Shown piece after piece: positions 45,323 through 56,104 of a stretch of 64,000 nucleotides of DNA. The notes under the pieces were generated by a model, which saw nothing but the letters and a program-made list of their open reading frames with translations, had not been told where the DNA came from and did no database searches. The stretch is from Colwellia psychrerythraea 34H (lineage in GTDB: Bacteria; Pseudomonadota; Gammaproteobacteria; Enterobacterales; Alteromonadaceae). Both the position numbers and the translations under genes were made by a program. How positions within the stretch are numbered: position 1 is the first letter of the stretch; each line of letters begins with the position of its first letter. The stretch covers positions 3,286,001 to 3,350,000 of the forward strand of contig NC_003910.7 in NCBI RefSeq assembly GCF_000012325.1, written 5' to 3'.

Positions 45323-47224
45323 TTATACTTTATTATCCAACCAATGATTTACATTACGTGATAATACAGCCATTGGCACTGCGCCATTTAAAAGTACTAC
45401 ATCATGAAATTCTGCTAAATCAAATTTATCACCTAAGCGGGCTTTAGCTTGTTCTCTTAAACTTAATATTTTTAACATACCAAGCTTATAACCTAGCGCT
45501 TGACCCGGCCATGCCATGTAGCGCTCAATCTCTGCAACCACATCCGATTCAGCAGTACCTGTTTGCTCTGACATATAACTAATCGCTTGTTCTCGCGTCC
45601 AACGTTTATCATGCAATCCAGTATCAACAACCAAGCGTACTGCTCTAAATAATTCAGCTTGTAGACGACCTAAATCTCCGAAAGGGTCATTTTCATACAT
45701 GCCGAGTTCATACGCGACTTGTTCTGAATAAAGAGCCCAGCCCTCAGTGTATGCGTTATAAGGTGCAATTCTACGTAAAAAAGGCAGCTCTGCTTGGTCT
45801 AAATTCAACGCAATTTGCCAGTGATGACCTGGATTTGCCTCATGATATGTTAGCGTTTTTAATCCAAATTTCGGATTAGCTTTCATATCTCTCAAATTAA
45901 TCCAATAAATACCTGGTTTGCTACCATCTACAGCGGGTGATGTATATTGACCACCTGGAGCACCATCTTGCACTTCAACAGGGAAAGATTTCACTTCTAC
46001 TTGATAACTTGGCGTAGTTCTAAATACTGGTGCCATTTTTGCTGTTACCTCAGTAATATAACCATTAATATCACTGAGTAATTCTTCACGTCCTGCTATT
46101 GAGTCTTCATATAAAAAGCGTGGCTCTTCATTTAACGCCACCATGCGCTCACCGACAGTGCCTTTTGTATAACCCTGAGCTAGTAATATTTCATTCATAA
46201 CGCCGCTAATGCGCGCCACTTCATCCAAACCAATTTGATGAATTTGAGTCGGCGATAATTCACTATCCCCTAACTGCTTAATAGCATCTTGATAATAAAC
46301 ACTACCCTTTGGCTGCGCCCATATACCTGACTCAGAACGCGCTTCGCTCAATAACTGTTCACTGGCTTTTTCTACTGATTGGTAAGCGGGATATACCACT
46401 TGACTTACCTTAGCAATAACTTGAGTGATTAAAGACTGCTTTTGCTCTGTAGTAAGTGAGTCAACCTTTTCAATTTTCTCACGAAAAACATTCACGAATG
46501 GATGTTGTTCTGCAGATCCACTGGTAAAGCCTTTCAAATATTTAATAGCACCTTGTAAGGTTACTTTTGAAGGTAACCAGTTTTGGGCTGCATCTGCCGT
46601 TTGCTTTTCAATAATAGTTGCTGCAAGTTTATCAAACTGCCCTAAACGCACGATATAATCTAATGCTTCTTTTTCTGTAGTAATTGGCTGATCATTTTGC
46701 ATCACCCTTGGGATATCAATTAATGGACCATTAATTTGATTAACAATAAAAGGAGAAAGCCCCATCCATGTATCAATATAACCAATATTAAAATTGGGCT
46801 CTCCAGCAAAATAGCGCGTAAGCCCTGCCATAACTTGTTGGTTATTCTTTGTTGTTATATCGGCATCATCTAGCTTGATACCAGCAATAGTATTTGATAT
46901 GGATAATAACTCTGCTCTTAATTGCTTTTCATTTTCAGGGCTATAGAACTCCATATCACTACTGATGACTTGTCCTATATCTTTTTGAGATAGACCATAC
47001 ATGGTTGCTGACAAAGCTCGTTGCTTAAAAAGACTCTGTTTAGCTTGCAGATATAACGAAGCCAATTGTTGCTTTGAGCTGATCACTTGTTTAGGTTCCG
47101 AAGTTTCAGAAGCCGTACTTGTTTTAGTTTCCGCCACAACAGTATTATTCTCATTGCATGCGCTCAAGCCTAATGCAGCAATAACCGCACTAGCCAATAA
47201 GCTGCTTTTTAAATTCTTATTCAT
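45323..47224 (-). CDS. DUF885 family lipoprotein, putative metallopeptidase
   Basis: This 633-residue lipoprotein has a signal with GLSACNEN (Cys at residue 23). The DUF885 core includes HEANPGHHWQIALNLDQ, a HExxxGH motif thought to bind zinc, PYNAYTEGWALYSEQVAYEL (Glu ligand) and the C-terminal WPGQALGYKLGMLKIL. Relatives are predicted carboxypeptidase-like enzymes. It is a single gene, divergent from ygiQ with a hairpin between. Confidence 0.88.
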   Translation of the reverse strand: MNKNLKSSLLASAVIAALGLSACNENNTVVAETKTSTASETSEPKQVISSKQQLASLYLQAKQSLFKQRALSATMYGLSQKDIGQVISSDMEFYSPENEKQLRAELLSISNTIAGIKLDDADITTKNNQQVMAGLTRYFAGEPNFNIGYIDTWMGLSPFIVNQINGPLIDIPRVMQNDQPITTEKEALDYIVRLGQFDKLAATIIEKQTADAAQNWLPSKVTLQGAIKYLKGFTSGSAEQHPFVNVFREKIEKVDSLTTEQKQSLITQVIAKVSQVVYPAYQSVEKASEQLLSEARSESGIWAQPKGSVYYQDAIKQLGDSELSPTQIHQIGLDEVARISGVMNEILLAQGYTKGTVGERMVALNEEPRFLYEDSIAGREELLSDINGYITEVTAKMAPVFRTTPSYQVEVKSFPVEVQDGAPGGQYTSPAVDGSKPGIYWINLRDMKANPKFGLKTLTYHEANPGHHWQIALNLDQAELPFLRRIAPYNAYTEGWALYSEQVAYELGMYENDPFGDLGRLQAELFRAVRLVVDTGLHDKRWTREQAISYMSEQTGTAESDVVAEIERYMAWPGQALGYKLGMLKILSLREQAKARLGDKFDLAEFHDVVLLNGAVPMAVLSRNVNHWLDNKV

Positions 47225-47323
47225 ATTTTCCTCAGAAATGCGATTAGCACTATGGTTTATTATTATTTTAATTATTTTTCAGCTTTACACCGAATTTTAT
47301 TTCACAGCGATTAGAACAAATGA

Positions 47324-47356
47324 AATCAAGATTGTAAACAGTATACAATCTTGATT
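47324..47356. promoter_or_regulatory. Perfect 13-base inverted repeat between the DUF885 gene and ygiQ
   Basis: AATCAAGATTGTA is repeated in inverted form after the spacer AACAGTA. No T-run follows on either strand, so it is more likely an operator for one of the divergent genes than a terminator. Confidence 0.6.
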
Positions 47357-47494
47357 AATAAATAATAGACTCTAACATTGTTCAAAAAACGAACAGATAT
47401 AGTTGGGGATAGCATGAAATATCTGATATAATCCCGCGCCCGCTATTTGCGGCGCAGCGATTTAGATTCGGTTAACCCCAATGGGAATGGTGAT

Positions 47495-49798
47495 ATGACT
47501 TCAGTAAAAAAACAAATAATTTCGAAGACTCAACAGGGATTGTTTGATTATCCAAAATACTGGGCTGAGTGCTACGGCACAGCACCTTTCTTACCTATGT
47601 CTCGCAAAGAAATGGACATACTCGGCTGGGATAGCTGCGACATTATTATTGTAACTGGTGATGCATATGTTGATCACCCAAGTTTTGGTATGGCTATTAT
47701 CGGTCGTATGCTAGAAGCACAAGGTTTTAGAGTCGGCATAATCGCACAGCCCGCATGGGATTCAAAAGATGCCTTTATGGAATTAGGAAAGCCTAATTTA
47801 TTTTTTGGTGTTACTGCGGGTAACATGGACTCAATGATTAACCGATATACCGCCGAGCGTAGAATGCGTCATGATGATGCCTATACCCCAAATGATGAGG
47901 GTGGTAAACGTCCTGATCGTGCGGTAACAGCGTACACTCAACGTTGTAAAGAAGCCTTTAAAGGCGTTCCTGTAATTATTGGCGGTATAGAAGCAAGTTT
48001 GCGTAGAATTGCCCATTATGATTATTGGTCGGACAAAGTACGCCGCTCTGTTTTATTTGACTCAAAAGCAGATTTATTAGTTTTTGGTAATGCCGAACGC
48101 CCGTTAGTTGAAATTGCTCATCGCATTGCCCGTGGTGAAGATGTTAAGACTATTACCGATGTTAGAGGCAGTGCATTTTTAACCAATCAGGCACTCCCTG
48201 GTTGGCAAGGCATTGATTCGCGTGATATAGACAGACCAGGTAAAATTGATCCTATTTATAGCCCTTATGAAGAAATCACCCCTGAATCATGTAGTGATAA
48301 TGAGGCGCAAACAGCAGCCGCTATCTCTGATAATGATATAACGAAAACGGCACAGCCTATCGAAATGGCTGATTACCGTAATAAAACGTGGGATAAAAAA
48401 GCTAAACCTTGGGAAACAACTTACATTAATTTACCTACTTTCGAACAGGTAAAAGAAAACAAAGTTCTTTATGCTCATGCATCCCGAATTTTTCATCAAG
48501 AAGTTAACCCTACCTCGGCAAAACCATTGGTTCAAAGCCATGGTACTCGCCTTATATGGCTAAACCCACCCGCTAAACCTTTATCAACTGAAGAAATGGA
48601 TGGTGTATTTGGTCTTGAATATAAACGCGTACCCCACCCTAGCTATGGTAAAGCGAAAATCCCCGCTTATGATATGATCAAAACATCGATTAATATCATG
48701 CGTGGTTGTTTTGGTGGTTGTACTTTCTGTTCAATTACCGAACATGAAGGACGCATTATTCAAAGTCGTTCTCATGAGTCTATTATCAATGAAATCGAAG
48801 ATATTAGAGAAAAAGTCCCTGGTTTTACTGGCGTAATCTCAGATCTTGGTGGCCCAACCGCCAATATGTATCAGCTCAATTGTAAAAGTGAAAAAGCAGA
48901 AGCGACTTGTCGAAAACCTTCATGTGTTTGGCCAACCATTTGTGGTCACTTAGATACCGATCATACGCCAACAATAGAGTTATACCGTAAAGCACGTAAA
49001 GTAAAAGGCATTAAGAAAGTACTAATCGCTTCAGGTGTTCGTTACGATTTAGCCATTGAACATCCTGAATATGTGCAAGAATTAGCAACTCATCATGTTG
49101 GTGGTTATTTAAAGATAGCCCCAGAACATACCGAGCAAGGCCCGCTTGATAATATGATGAAACCTGGCATGGGTAGCTATGATAAATTTAAAGAAATGTT
49201 TGATCATTACTCGAAACTTGCGGGTAAAAAACAGTACTTGATCCCTTACTTTATTTCTGCCCACCCTGGCACGACAGATAAAGATATGGTTAATCTCGCA
49301 CTTTGGCTAAAAGAGAACAATTTCAAGTTAGATCAGGTGCAAAATTTTTACCCTTCACCTTTAGCTAATGCCACAACCTTGTACCATACCGAGCTAAATT
49401 CGTTACGTAATGTAACCACTAAAAACTTAGCTAAAGAAGATGGAAAAATTAACGTACCTAAAGGCACCATCCAACGCCGCTTACACAAAGCTATATTGCG
49501 TTACCACGATCCAGCTAACTGGGCACAGATTCGACAAGCCTTAACTAAAATGGGCTTAACGAAACTTATTGGTTCTGCACCAAATTGTCTTGTGCCAAGA
49601 GAAACACGTGGCGAGCAACAATTAGCAAACAAAGATAGACAGGGTAAAAATAATTCACAAGGTTTTAAAACCAGCCCTGGTCAAAATAAGCCTAAGTCAG
49701 AACAAGGCAATGGAAAAAAGAAGAAAACGCCAATGCACAAAAAAGGTCTAACCCGCTTTTCTGATAACCAATTTAGTGATAGAAAAAAGAGTAAATAA
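47495..49798 (+). CDS. ygiQ: YgiQ family radical SAM protein
   Basis: The N-terminal YgiQ region ([20 protein letters not shown]) precedes a radical SAM domain with [19 protein letters not shown], the CxxxCxxC iron-sulfur cluster site. The YgiQ C-terminal domain follows, then a basic Lys/Gln-rich tail. The ATG at 47495 gives 767 residues; an upstream TTG would add 16 unlikely residues. An insertion around residues 265-310 ([15 protein letters not shown]) is acidic and variable. The reaction is not known. Confidence 0.92.
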   Translation: MTSVKKQIISKTQQGLFDYPKYWAECYGTAPFLPMSRKEMDILGWDSCDIIIVTGDAYVDHPSFGMAIIGRMLEAQGFRVGIIAQPAWDSKDAFMELGKPNLFFGVTAGNMDSMINRYTAERRMRHDDAYTPNDEGGKRPDRAVTAYTQRCKEAFKGVPVIIGGIEASLRRIAHYDYWSDKVRRSVLFDSKADLLVFGNAERPLVEIAHRIARGEDVKTITDVRGSAFLTNQALPGWQGIDSRDIDRPGKIDPIYSPYEEITPESCSDNEAQTAAAISDNDITKTAQPIEMADYRNKTWDKKAKPWETTYINLPTFEQVKENKVLYAHASRIFHQEVNPTSAKPLVQSHGTRLIWLNPPAKPLSTEEMDGVFGLEYKRVPHPSYGKAKIPAYDMIKTSINIMRGCFGGCTFCSITEHEGRIIQSRSHESIINEIEDIREKVPGFTGVISDLGGPTANMYQLNCKSEKAEATCRKPSCVWPTICGHLDTDHTPTIELYRKARKVKGIKKVLIASGVRYDLAIEHPEYVQELATHHVGGYLKIAPEHTEQGPLDNMMKPGMGSYDKFKEMFDHYSKLAGKKQYLIPYFISAHPGTTDKDMVNLALWLKENNFKLDQVQNFYPSPLANATTLYHTELNSLRNVTTKNLAKEDGKINVPKGTIQRRLHKAILRYHDPANWAQIRQALTKMGLTKLIGSAPNCLVPRETRGEQQLANKDRQGKNNSQGFKTSPGQNKPKSEQGNGKKKKTPMHKKGLTRFSDNQFSDRKKSK

Positions 49799-49808
49799 TA
49801 TTTAATAC

Positions 49809-49842
49809 AGTAAACGAGCTAACCTATTTAGCTCGTTTATTT
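49809..49842 (+). terminator. Terminator after ygiQ
   Basis: A 12-base stem TAAACGAGCTAA/TTAGCTCGTTTA with loop CCTAT is followed by TTTGATTT. It lies 12 bases after the stop codon. Confidence 0.8.
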
Positions 49843-49980
49843 GATTTATTTACACTACGCCTTACTTAGAAATTTTATTAACTATTATTGTCTTGTCGTG
49901 TATAATCGCGCGCAATATTTTATCGGTAAATTTACTGTTTTATTTGATTCAGTAAACATCAACATTCGACGGAACACATC

Positions 49981-51573
49981 ATGCTAGCAGCAAATAATAT
50001 AACCCAGCAGTTTGGCGCTAAGCCATTGTTTGAAAATATCTCACAAAAATTTGGTGGCGGTAACCGTTATGGTCTAATCGGCGCAAATGGTTGTGGCAAA
50101 TCTACCTTCATGAAGATTTTAGGTGGTGATTTAGAGCAAACGTCTGGTAACGTTAATCTTGATACGGGTGAACGTTTGGGTAAATTACGCCAAGACCAGT
50201 TCGCTTTTGAAGAAAACAGTGTTATTGATACTGTGATCATGGGCCATACCGAGTTATGGGCAGTAAAAGAAGAACGTGACCGTATTTATGCTTTGCCTGA
50301 AATGAGCGAAGCTGATGGTATGAAAGTGGGTGATTTAGAGTCTGAATACGCTGAAATGGATGGTTACAGTGCTGAAAGTCGTGCTGGTGAATTGTTAATC
50401 GGTGTAGGTATTCCTGTTGAGCAACATTACGGGTTAATGAGCGAAATCGCTCCTGGCTTTAAGTTACGTATATTACTAGCTCAGGCACTCTTTTCAAATC
50501 CTGATATTTTGTTACTTGATGAGCCAACCAACAACTTAGATATTCACACTATCCAATGGTTAGAAGAAACGTTAAATGAACGTAATTCAACCATGATCAT
50601 AATTTCCCATGATAGACATTTTTTAAACAGTGTTTGTACTCATATGGCCGATTTAGATTATGGCGAACTGTGTGTTTTTCCTGGTAACTATGACGAATAC
50701 ATGTTGGCTGCTACACAAGCAAGAGCCCGTTTATTGTCAGATAACGCTAAGAAAAAGGCACAAATTGGTGAACTTCAAGCCTTCGTTGCCCGTTTCTCTG
50801 CTAACGCATCAAAAGCAAAACAAGCGACTTCTCGCGCCAAGCGAATTGATAAAATTCAATTAGATGAAGTCAAACCATCTAGTCGTAGTAATCCGTTTAT
50901 TCGTTTTGAGCAAGAGAAGAAATTATTCCGTAATGCTTTAGTTATTGAAAAATTGAATAAAAGCTTTGATCGTAACTCTGTACTTAAAGACATTTCAGCA
51001 TTAATTGAAGTCGGTGAACGTATCGCTATTATCGGTGAAAATGGCATTGGTAAAACCACGCTTTTACGTACGTTAATGAACGAAGTAGCTTACCAGCAAG
51101 ATTCAGGTGAGTTTACTTGGTCTGAAAATGTCAATATCGGTTATTATGCACAGGATCATGAGTTTGAATTTGAAAATGACATGACCTTATTTGACTGGAT
51201 GAGCCAATGGCGTCAACCAACTGATGACGAGCAAGCTGTTCGTGGTTATTTAGGTCGTTTGCTTTTCTCTGCCGATGATATTAAAAAGTCAATTAAAGTC
51301 TTATCTGGTGGTGAAAAAGGTCGTATGCTGTTTGGTAAGCTAATGATGCACAATCCTAATATATTGCTGCTTGATGAGCCAACCAACCACATGGATATGG
51401 AATCGATTGAATCATTGAATATGGCGTTAGAGCAATACGAAGGGACGCTTTTATTCGTTAGTCACGACAGAGAGTTTGTTTCAACCATCGCTACCCGTAT
51501 TATTGAAATAACCAAAGACGGTTATATCGATTTTGCTGGCACTTACGATGAGTACTTAGCAAGCCAAGTTTAA
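49981..51573 (+). CDS. ybiT: ABC-F family ATPase YbiT
   Basis: This soluble ABC-F protein acts on the ribosome. It has two ATPase domains: Walker [10 protein letters not shown] and GENGIGKTT; signature [15 protein letters not shown] in the second; Walker [13 protein letters not shown] and [13 protein letters not shown] charged linker lies between ([20 protein letters not shown]). At 530 residues it has the same length as E. coli YbiT and ends SQV. Confidence 0.95.
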   Translation: MLAANNITQQFGAKPLFENISQKFGGGNRYGLIGANGCGKSTFMKILGGDLEQTSGNVNLDTGERLGKLRQDQFAFEENSVIDTVIMGHTELWAVKEERDRIYALPEMSEADGMKVGDLESEYAEMDGYSAESRAGELLIGVGIPVEQHYGLMSEIAPGFKLRILLAQALFSNPDILLLDEPTNNLDIHTIQWLEETLNERNSTMIIISHDRHFLNSVCTHMADLDYGELCVFPGNYDEYMLAATQARARLLSDNAKKKAQIGELQAFVARFSANASKAKQATSRAKRIDKIQLDEVKPSSRSNPFIRFEQEKKLFRNALVIEKLNKSFDRNSVLKDISALIEVGERIAIIGENGIGKTTLLRTLMNEVAYQQDSGEFTWSENVNIGYYAQDHEFEFENDMTLFDWMSQWRQPTDDEQAVRGYLGRLLFSADDIKKSIKVLSGGEKGRMLFGKLMMHNPNILLLDEPTNHMDMESIESLNMALEQYEGTLLFVSHDREFVSTIATRIIEITKDGYIDFAGTYDEYLASQV

Positions 51574-51594
51574 GTTTACGTTCAAAATATTTAT

Positions 51595-51622
51595 CGGCTA
51601 TCAATATACCTTTTGATAGCCG
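51595..51622. other. Hairpin after ybiT without T-run
   Basis: CGGCTATCA/TGATAGCCG (9-base stem) lies between ybiT and rlmJ. It is not a typical terminator because no T-run follows; it may stabilise the mRNA end. Confidence 0.45.
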
Positions 51623-51663
51623 TGTTCCCACTGTTTAACATAACTCCCTCTTAAGGAATTACC

Positions 51664-52551
51664 TTGCTTAGTTATCGTCACGCTTTTCATGCTGGCAATT
51701 TTGCCGATGTACTAAAGCATAGTGTTTTATCACTTGTTTTAGATTATATGACTCGTAAAGAAAAAGGCTTTTGTTACATAGATAGCCACTCGGGGGCTGG
51801 TATGTATCAGCTAGCCGACGAATATGCCCAAAAAACGGGTGAGTATAAAGACGGTATTGCCAAGATTATTAACGATGAAGATGCGCCTGAGTCACTAGAA
51901 CCTTATTTATCACTGATCAAGAGTCTCAACCTTGCTTCTGACCGTAATACTGATCCAAGTGCAGACATAAGTACTGACACAAGTAACGACCTTGACGTTT
52001 ACCCTGGCTCCCCTGGCATAGCAAAAGCTTTTGTTCGTCGACAAGACAGTAGTCATTTATTTGAATTACACCCGACTGATATTCAACACTTGGAAAATTT
52101 TTGCCAGCGCTGGCGTAAAGTATTTGTTAAACAATCTGATGGCTATCAAGGTGTGCTTGGTTTAATACCACCACCAAGTCGTCGTGGTGTGGTACTTATC
52201 GATCCTCCTTATGAATTGAAAGAAGACTATCACAAAGCGGTAAAAACTATTATTAAGGCCTATGAAAAGTTTTCAACAGGCACATACATTCTTTGGTATC
52301 CCGTTGTTAAGCGCGAGTTAGTTGAGCAGATGAGCTATACTTTCACTAAAAGCTCGGTCAAAAATGTATTACAAGTAGAGTTTTGTCTAGAAAGTGATAC
52401 TGATGAATACGGTATGACAGGTACTGGATTGTTTATTGTTAATCCTCCATGGCAATTAACTTCGCAGCTTGAAGAAATATTACCTTATATGAAGACTAAA
52501 TTAGGCAGTGACGACACAAGTTACACACTTAACCAGTTGATCGCTGAATGA
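51664..52551 (+). CDS. rlmJ: 23S rRNA (adenine-2030-N6)-methyltransferase RlmJ
   Basis: The protein begins MLSYRHAFHAGNFADVLKHS, as in E. coli RlmJ, from a TTG codon with AAGGA upstream. The catalytic motif is VVLIDPPYELKEDYHKAV, and the SAM region includes FCYIDSHSGAGMYQL. The 295 residues include a Ser/Thr/Asp-rich insertion (about residues 97-110) absent from shorter homologues. The stop codon lies inside the first unit of a 13-base tandem repeat. Confidence 0.94.
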   Translation: MLSYRHAFHAGNFADVLKHSVLSLVLDYMTRKEKGFCYIDSHSGAGMYQLADEYAQKTGEYKDGIAKIINDEDAPESLEPYLSLIKSLNLASDRNTDPSADISTDTSNDLDVYPGSPGIAKAFVRRQDSSHLFELHPTDIQHLENFCQRWRKVFVKQSDGYQGVLGLIPPPSRRGVVLIDPPYELKEDYHKAVKTIIKAYEKFSTGTYILWYPVVKRELVEQMSYTFTKSSVKNVLQVEFCLESDTDEYGMTGTGLFIVNPPWQLTSQLEEILPYMKTKLGSDDTSYTLNQLIAE

Positions 52552-52607
52552 TATAGATGAGTGATATAGATGAGTGATATAGATGAGTGATATAGATGAG
52601 TGATATA
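52549..52607. repeat. Tandem 13-base repeat overlapping the rlmJ stop
   Basis: The unit TGATATAGATGAG occurs four times, plus TGATATA. The first TGA is the rlmJ stop codon. Because 13 is not a multiple of three, the repeats put TGA stops in all three frames. Confidence 0.95.
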
Positions 52608-52659
52608 TATAAGCTCAGACTAAATAATTGTCTGGACGTAAACCAATCTTAAATATTGC

Positions 52660-52700
52660 TAGAGTCTTCTAAGTCATATGACTTAAAAGACTCTATTTTA
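52660..52700. terminator. Terminator between convergent rlmJ and the glutamate-synthase-family gene
   Basis: The outer stem TAGAGTCTT/AAGACTCTA encloses the perfect palindrome AAGTCATATGACTT, followed by TTTTAAAG. It can act on both strands. Confidence 0.8.
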
Positions 52701-52716
52701 AAGCAAAAGAGCATAA

Positions 52717-54384
52717 CTAAGCTCGATTTGTTTTTACTTGATGAAACTCTGGCGATTTCAGTATAAAAATGTCATCGACATAAAATTGCTCTGCACTACT
52801 TGCTTGCCACCAATGTTGCCAAGACTCATCAAGGTCTAACTTGTTCTGTAAAGGGTCAACTAAAGCCATTGCCGGTAATGGCGCTACAATACTGCCCATC
52901 GACATTTGAACGCCATAAGGTGAACGCCTTTTAATCATTTGCGGAATGAGCTTAGCTGGATCGTCCAAGCCCATACTCCCCACCAATTCAAAGAAACTTG
53001 CTACCGTATTATCATGGAAGTTTTTCACTCGATCACTTTTTGACTCGATGTCAATTGCTTTTGCTCTTGCGGGATCTTGAGTCGCTACACCTGTAGGACA
53101 AAGGTTAGTATTACAATGTCTTGATTGTATACAGCCAATGGCCATCATCATAGTTCTAGCCGCATTAACTACATCGGCGCCGGCAGCAATTTTTGCGAGT
53201 AAATCAAAGCTTGATGCCGTTTTACCCGAAGCAATTATTTTTATTTTATCTCTGAGTCCAACACCAACCAATGCATTGTTTACTATGCTTATGCCTTCTA
53301 GACAAATTAGCCCTAAGCGATTAGTAAATTCAACTGGTGCAGCACCTGTCCCCCCTTCGGCTCCATCAACAGTGATAAAATCAGGTGTAATACCTGTTTC
53401 TAACATTGCTTTGCAAATACTTAAAAACTCGGCGGGGTTACCAATACATAATTTAAAGCCAATAGGCTTACCGCCACTTAAGCTGCGTAATTGCTCGATA
53501 AAAGCTAACAAATCCTTTGGGGAAGTACATTCTGGGTTAACTGCCGGCGAGATACAGTCTTTATCCTTTGAAATATGTCTGATGTGGGCGATTTCGTCGG
53601 TAATTTTCGCTTTAGGCAGCACACCACCATGACCTGGCTTTGCGCCTTGACTTAATTTTATTTCAATCATTTTTATTTGTGGCAGCTTAGCTGTTTTCTC
53701 AAAGGTAGCAGGGTTAAATCGTCCCTGTTCATCACGACAGCCAAAAAGGCCGGTACCTAGCTGCCACACAATATCGCCGCCATGTTTTAAATGATAAGGG
53801 CTCGCAGCCCCCTCACCAGTATTATGATAACAACCTGCTTTTTTAGCGCCTAAATTTAGTGCTTCAATGGCATTGGAACTTAACGAGCCAAAACTCATCG
53901 CTGAAATATTTAAATAGGATGCTAAGTATGGCTGCTGGCAACTATCACCACCAATAATTACTCGCTTGGCAGCCTCTTTTATATGAGTAGGCGCTAATGA
54001 ATGCCATAAACTTAGATAATTATCTTCAACAAGATTACGCTGGGTACCAAAAGCGATAGTATCACGGACATTTTTAGCACGTTGATACACTAAAGTACGT
54101 TGCTCACGGTTAAATGGACGCTCTTCGGTATCGTTTGCTATAAAATATTGTTGTATTTCAACTCGGTAAGATTCAAGGAAATAACGTAGATAAGCGACTA
54201 CAGGATAAAGGCGATTCAGACTATGGCGACTATGAAAGACATCATACAGTCCAATAATGCTATAAAGTAACGTTGAGATTAATAAAATTAAACTAAAAGC
54301 ACTTTCGCTGTGCATGTAGAAGTACCCTGCTGAAAAATTACCAACACTGGCAATGAACCATAGAGCTTTTTGCATGATGGTCAT
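52717..54384 (-). CDS. FMN-binding glutamate synthase-family protein
   Basis: Two N-terminal hydrophobic segments (LWFIASVGNFSAGYFYM; LILLISTLLYSIIGLYDV) precede a GltS-type FMN domain: MSFGSLSSNAIEALNLGAKK, GAKPGHGGVLPKAKI, VDGAEGGTGAAPVEF and the Cys-containing CNTNLCPTGVATQD. It lacks the amidotransferase domain of true GltB, so it is a stand-alone FMN oxidoreductase of unknown substrate. It has 555 residues. A GAGGA ribosome site precedes the ATG. Confidence 0.88.
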   Translation of the reverse strand: MTIMQKALWFIASVGNFSAGYFYMHSESAFSLILLISTLLYSIIGLYDVFHSRHSLNRLYPVVAYLRYFLESYRVEIQQYFIANDTEERPFNREQRTLVYQRAKNVRDTIAFGTQRNLVEDNYLSLWHSLAPTHIKEAAKRVIIGGDSCQQPYLASYLNISAMSFGSLSSNAIEALNLGAKKAGCYHNTGEGAASPYHLKHGGDIVWQLGTGLFGCRDEQGRFNPATFEKTAKLPQIKMIEIKLSQGAKPGHGGVLPKAKITDEIAHIRHISKDKDCISPAVNPECTSPKDLLAFIEQLRSLSGGKPIGFKLCIGNPAEFLSICKAMLETGITPDFITVDGAEGGTGAAPVEFTNRLGLICLEGISIVNNALVGVGLRDKIKIIASGKTASSFDLLAKIAAGADVVNAARTMMMAIGCIQSRHCNTNLCPTGVATQDPARAKAIDIESKSDRVKNFHDNTVASFFELVGSMGLDDPAKLIPQMIKRRSPYGVQMSMGSIVAPLPAMALVDPLQNKLDLDESWQHWWQASSAEQFYVDDIFILKSPEFHQVKTNRA

Positions 54385-54814
54385 GAAACATCCTCATAGA
54401 ATTATAATTATTATATTTGTCAAACGCATTAATCAAACTTATTAATCCAAAAGAAAGATTAAATAGTTTGGTACTAATAACTTACCATTATTCACTCTTC
54501 TTTGAATACGAAAGTTTTTATAAAGACTGTCAATTGGTTTACTCATTACTTACTTTGCTTAAAACAAAGTCGCTAGCCCTGTGTGAGTTTCAATAGGTAA
54601 GTAATAATTCTATTGGTATGACCGATAAAAAATCAATTTCCCTACTTGTTTTCCTCTTATTTGTTACTCCCTAAATTTGCATTTCAAGCTTTAACATATA
54701 AGCTTATATTAACTACCATCTAGGTCTAAAGCATGATTTTCAGTTAACAAATATATTTGTAAACTTTCAATGATTGACTTAACTACTTTGAATGTTTTCA
54801 TATAAGAGAAATTT
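54385..54814. other. Divergent intergenic region upstream of the FapF-like gene
   Basis: These 430 AT-rich bases contain no gene. A TTGACT at about 54774 lies close to the start of the downstream gene, but no well-spaced -10 is clear. No repeat element is seen. Confidence 0.5.
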
Positions 54815-56104
54815 ATGAAAAAAACTAATAGTCACATAATCTTACCTCCTGCAAAACGATATAAACTATTTGTGCTTATGTTTGCATTGTCGATGTCTAC
54901 AAGCCATTACAGTTATTCACAGCAAATAACTGAATCGCAAGAGTCTGCTAATAAAAAACACCTACTTGAGTTAGAGCGACAATATAAAATACTAATTCAG
55001 CAGGGAAAGGAGATTGAAAAATTAAAACGTTCAATTAAAAAGCAAAGTTCAAAAATCAATCAACAGAATAAGAATTCTCCCAAAAACAAAAACGCCCAAC
55101 AAGCTAGCAATCAAGTTACGAATAACAAAAAACGTAAAGTTTCGCCTGTCATTAATAAGCCGGTAGGTAAAGCGCCACCTAAAAAAGCTACCCGCATTGA
55201 TGTCTCAGCTATACCTAAATTAAGTACTAATAATAGCGGCGTACTTACAAAATCAGGTACTTTAATAATAGAGCCAAGGTTAGGTTATTCATACACAGAT
55301 ACTAACCGTGTATTTCTAGATGCTTATTCTTTTCTACCTGCACTCGTGGTTGGTGTGATCGACCTTAGAGAAATAAAGCGTCATACCGTTGTTGGTAGTC
55401 TCGGTGCTCGATATGGTGTGACTGATCGATGGGAGGTCGACATGAAACTTTCTTACATTGGCCGAAATGACAGTCAGCGCTCTCGCCCAATAAGCATAGG
55501 AGTTAGTGAGGATGACATATTTACAGCAAGTGGTAGTGATATGGGTGATATTGAATTGTCTACACGTTATCAGCTTAACTCTGGCGCAGATGGCGGAGCA
55601 ATTTATGTTTTTAACCTTGTTGCCACAATCCCAACAGGTACAAGTCCATTCGATGTTGAGTATGTAGAATCAACACCAGGAACTGTTTTCCCTACAGAGT
55701 TACCAACAGGCTCTGGATACTACAGTGTTCAACCTAGTTTAACTGCAATCTACGCGACGGACCCTGGTGTGCTTTTTGGTAATATAAGCTACGGCAATAA
55801 CTTAAAAACCGATGAAGAGGTAGGGGAAGTTAATCCCGGTGATAGCATAGGGTTTAGCTTTGGCTTAGGTCTGTCATTAAATGAACGTACTTCTATGAGC
55901 TTAAGTTACTCACATAAACATGTATTAAAATCCAAAATTGATAACTTTAAAATTAACGGTAGTGCGCTTGATATTGGCCAACTGATTATTGGCTATTCAT
56001 TCAACTATACAAAACAAACAAACATTAATTTATCATTGAATATTGGCGTTACTGATGATGCTCCAGATATCAGACTTAACTTCAGGCTTCCAATGGTGTT
56101 TTAA
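54815..56104 (+). CDS. FapF-like outer-membrane beta-barrel with N-terminal coiled coil
   Basis: This 429-residue protein has a signal peptide (to about residue 35) and a coiled coil at about 43-70 (LLELERQYKILIQQGKEIEK). A basic Lys/Asn/Gln linker runs to about 125. A conserved-looking entry segment GVLTKSGTLIIEPRLGYSY leads into alternating amphipathic strands ending in LNFRLPMVF with a terminal Phe, as outer-membrane barrels do. This coiled-coil/plug/barrel layout is that of FapF, the exporter of Pseudomonas Fap amyloid. The facing operon with a C39 peptidase and amyloid-like proteins supports an export role. It could also be a generic transporter; the link is inference from layout and context. 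Confidence 0.72.
   Translation: MKKTNSHIILPPAKRYKLFVLMFALSMSTSHYSYSQQITESQESANKKHLLELERQYKILIQQGKEIEKLKRSIKKQSSKINQQNKNSPKNKNAQQASNQVTNNKKRKVSPVINKPVGKAPPKKATRIDVSAIPKLSTNNSGVLTKSGTLIIEPRLGYSYTDTNRVFLDAYSFLPALVVGVIDLREIKRHTVVGSLGARYGVTDRWEVDMKLSYIGRNDSQRSRPISIGVSEDDIFTASGSDMGDIELSTRYQLNSGADGGAIYVFNLVATIPTGTSPFDVEYVESTPGTVFPTELPTGSGYYSVQPSLTAIYATDPGVLFGNISYGNNLKTDEEVGEVNPGDSIGFSFGLGLSLNERTSMSLSYSHKHVLKSKIDNFKINGSALDIGQLIIGYSFNYTKQTNINLSLNIGVTDDAPDIRLNFRLPMVF

Noticed and set aside
53138..53632. 164-codon plus-strand frame inside the glutamate-synthase-family gene
   Set aside because: It is antisense to a fully conserved FMN domain and has no recognisable features.
54774..54808. Sigma-70 promoter TTGACT with TATAAG upstream of the FapF-like gene
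   Set aside because: The spacing is about 21 bases and the start point would fall at the ribosome site, so I do not call it.
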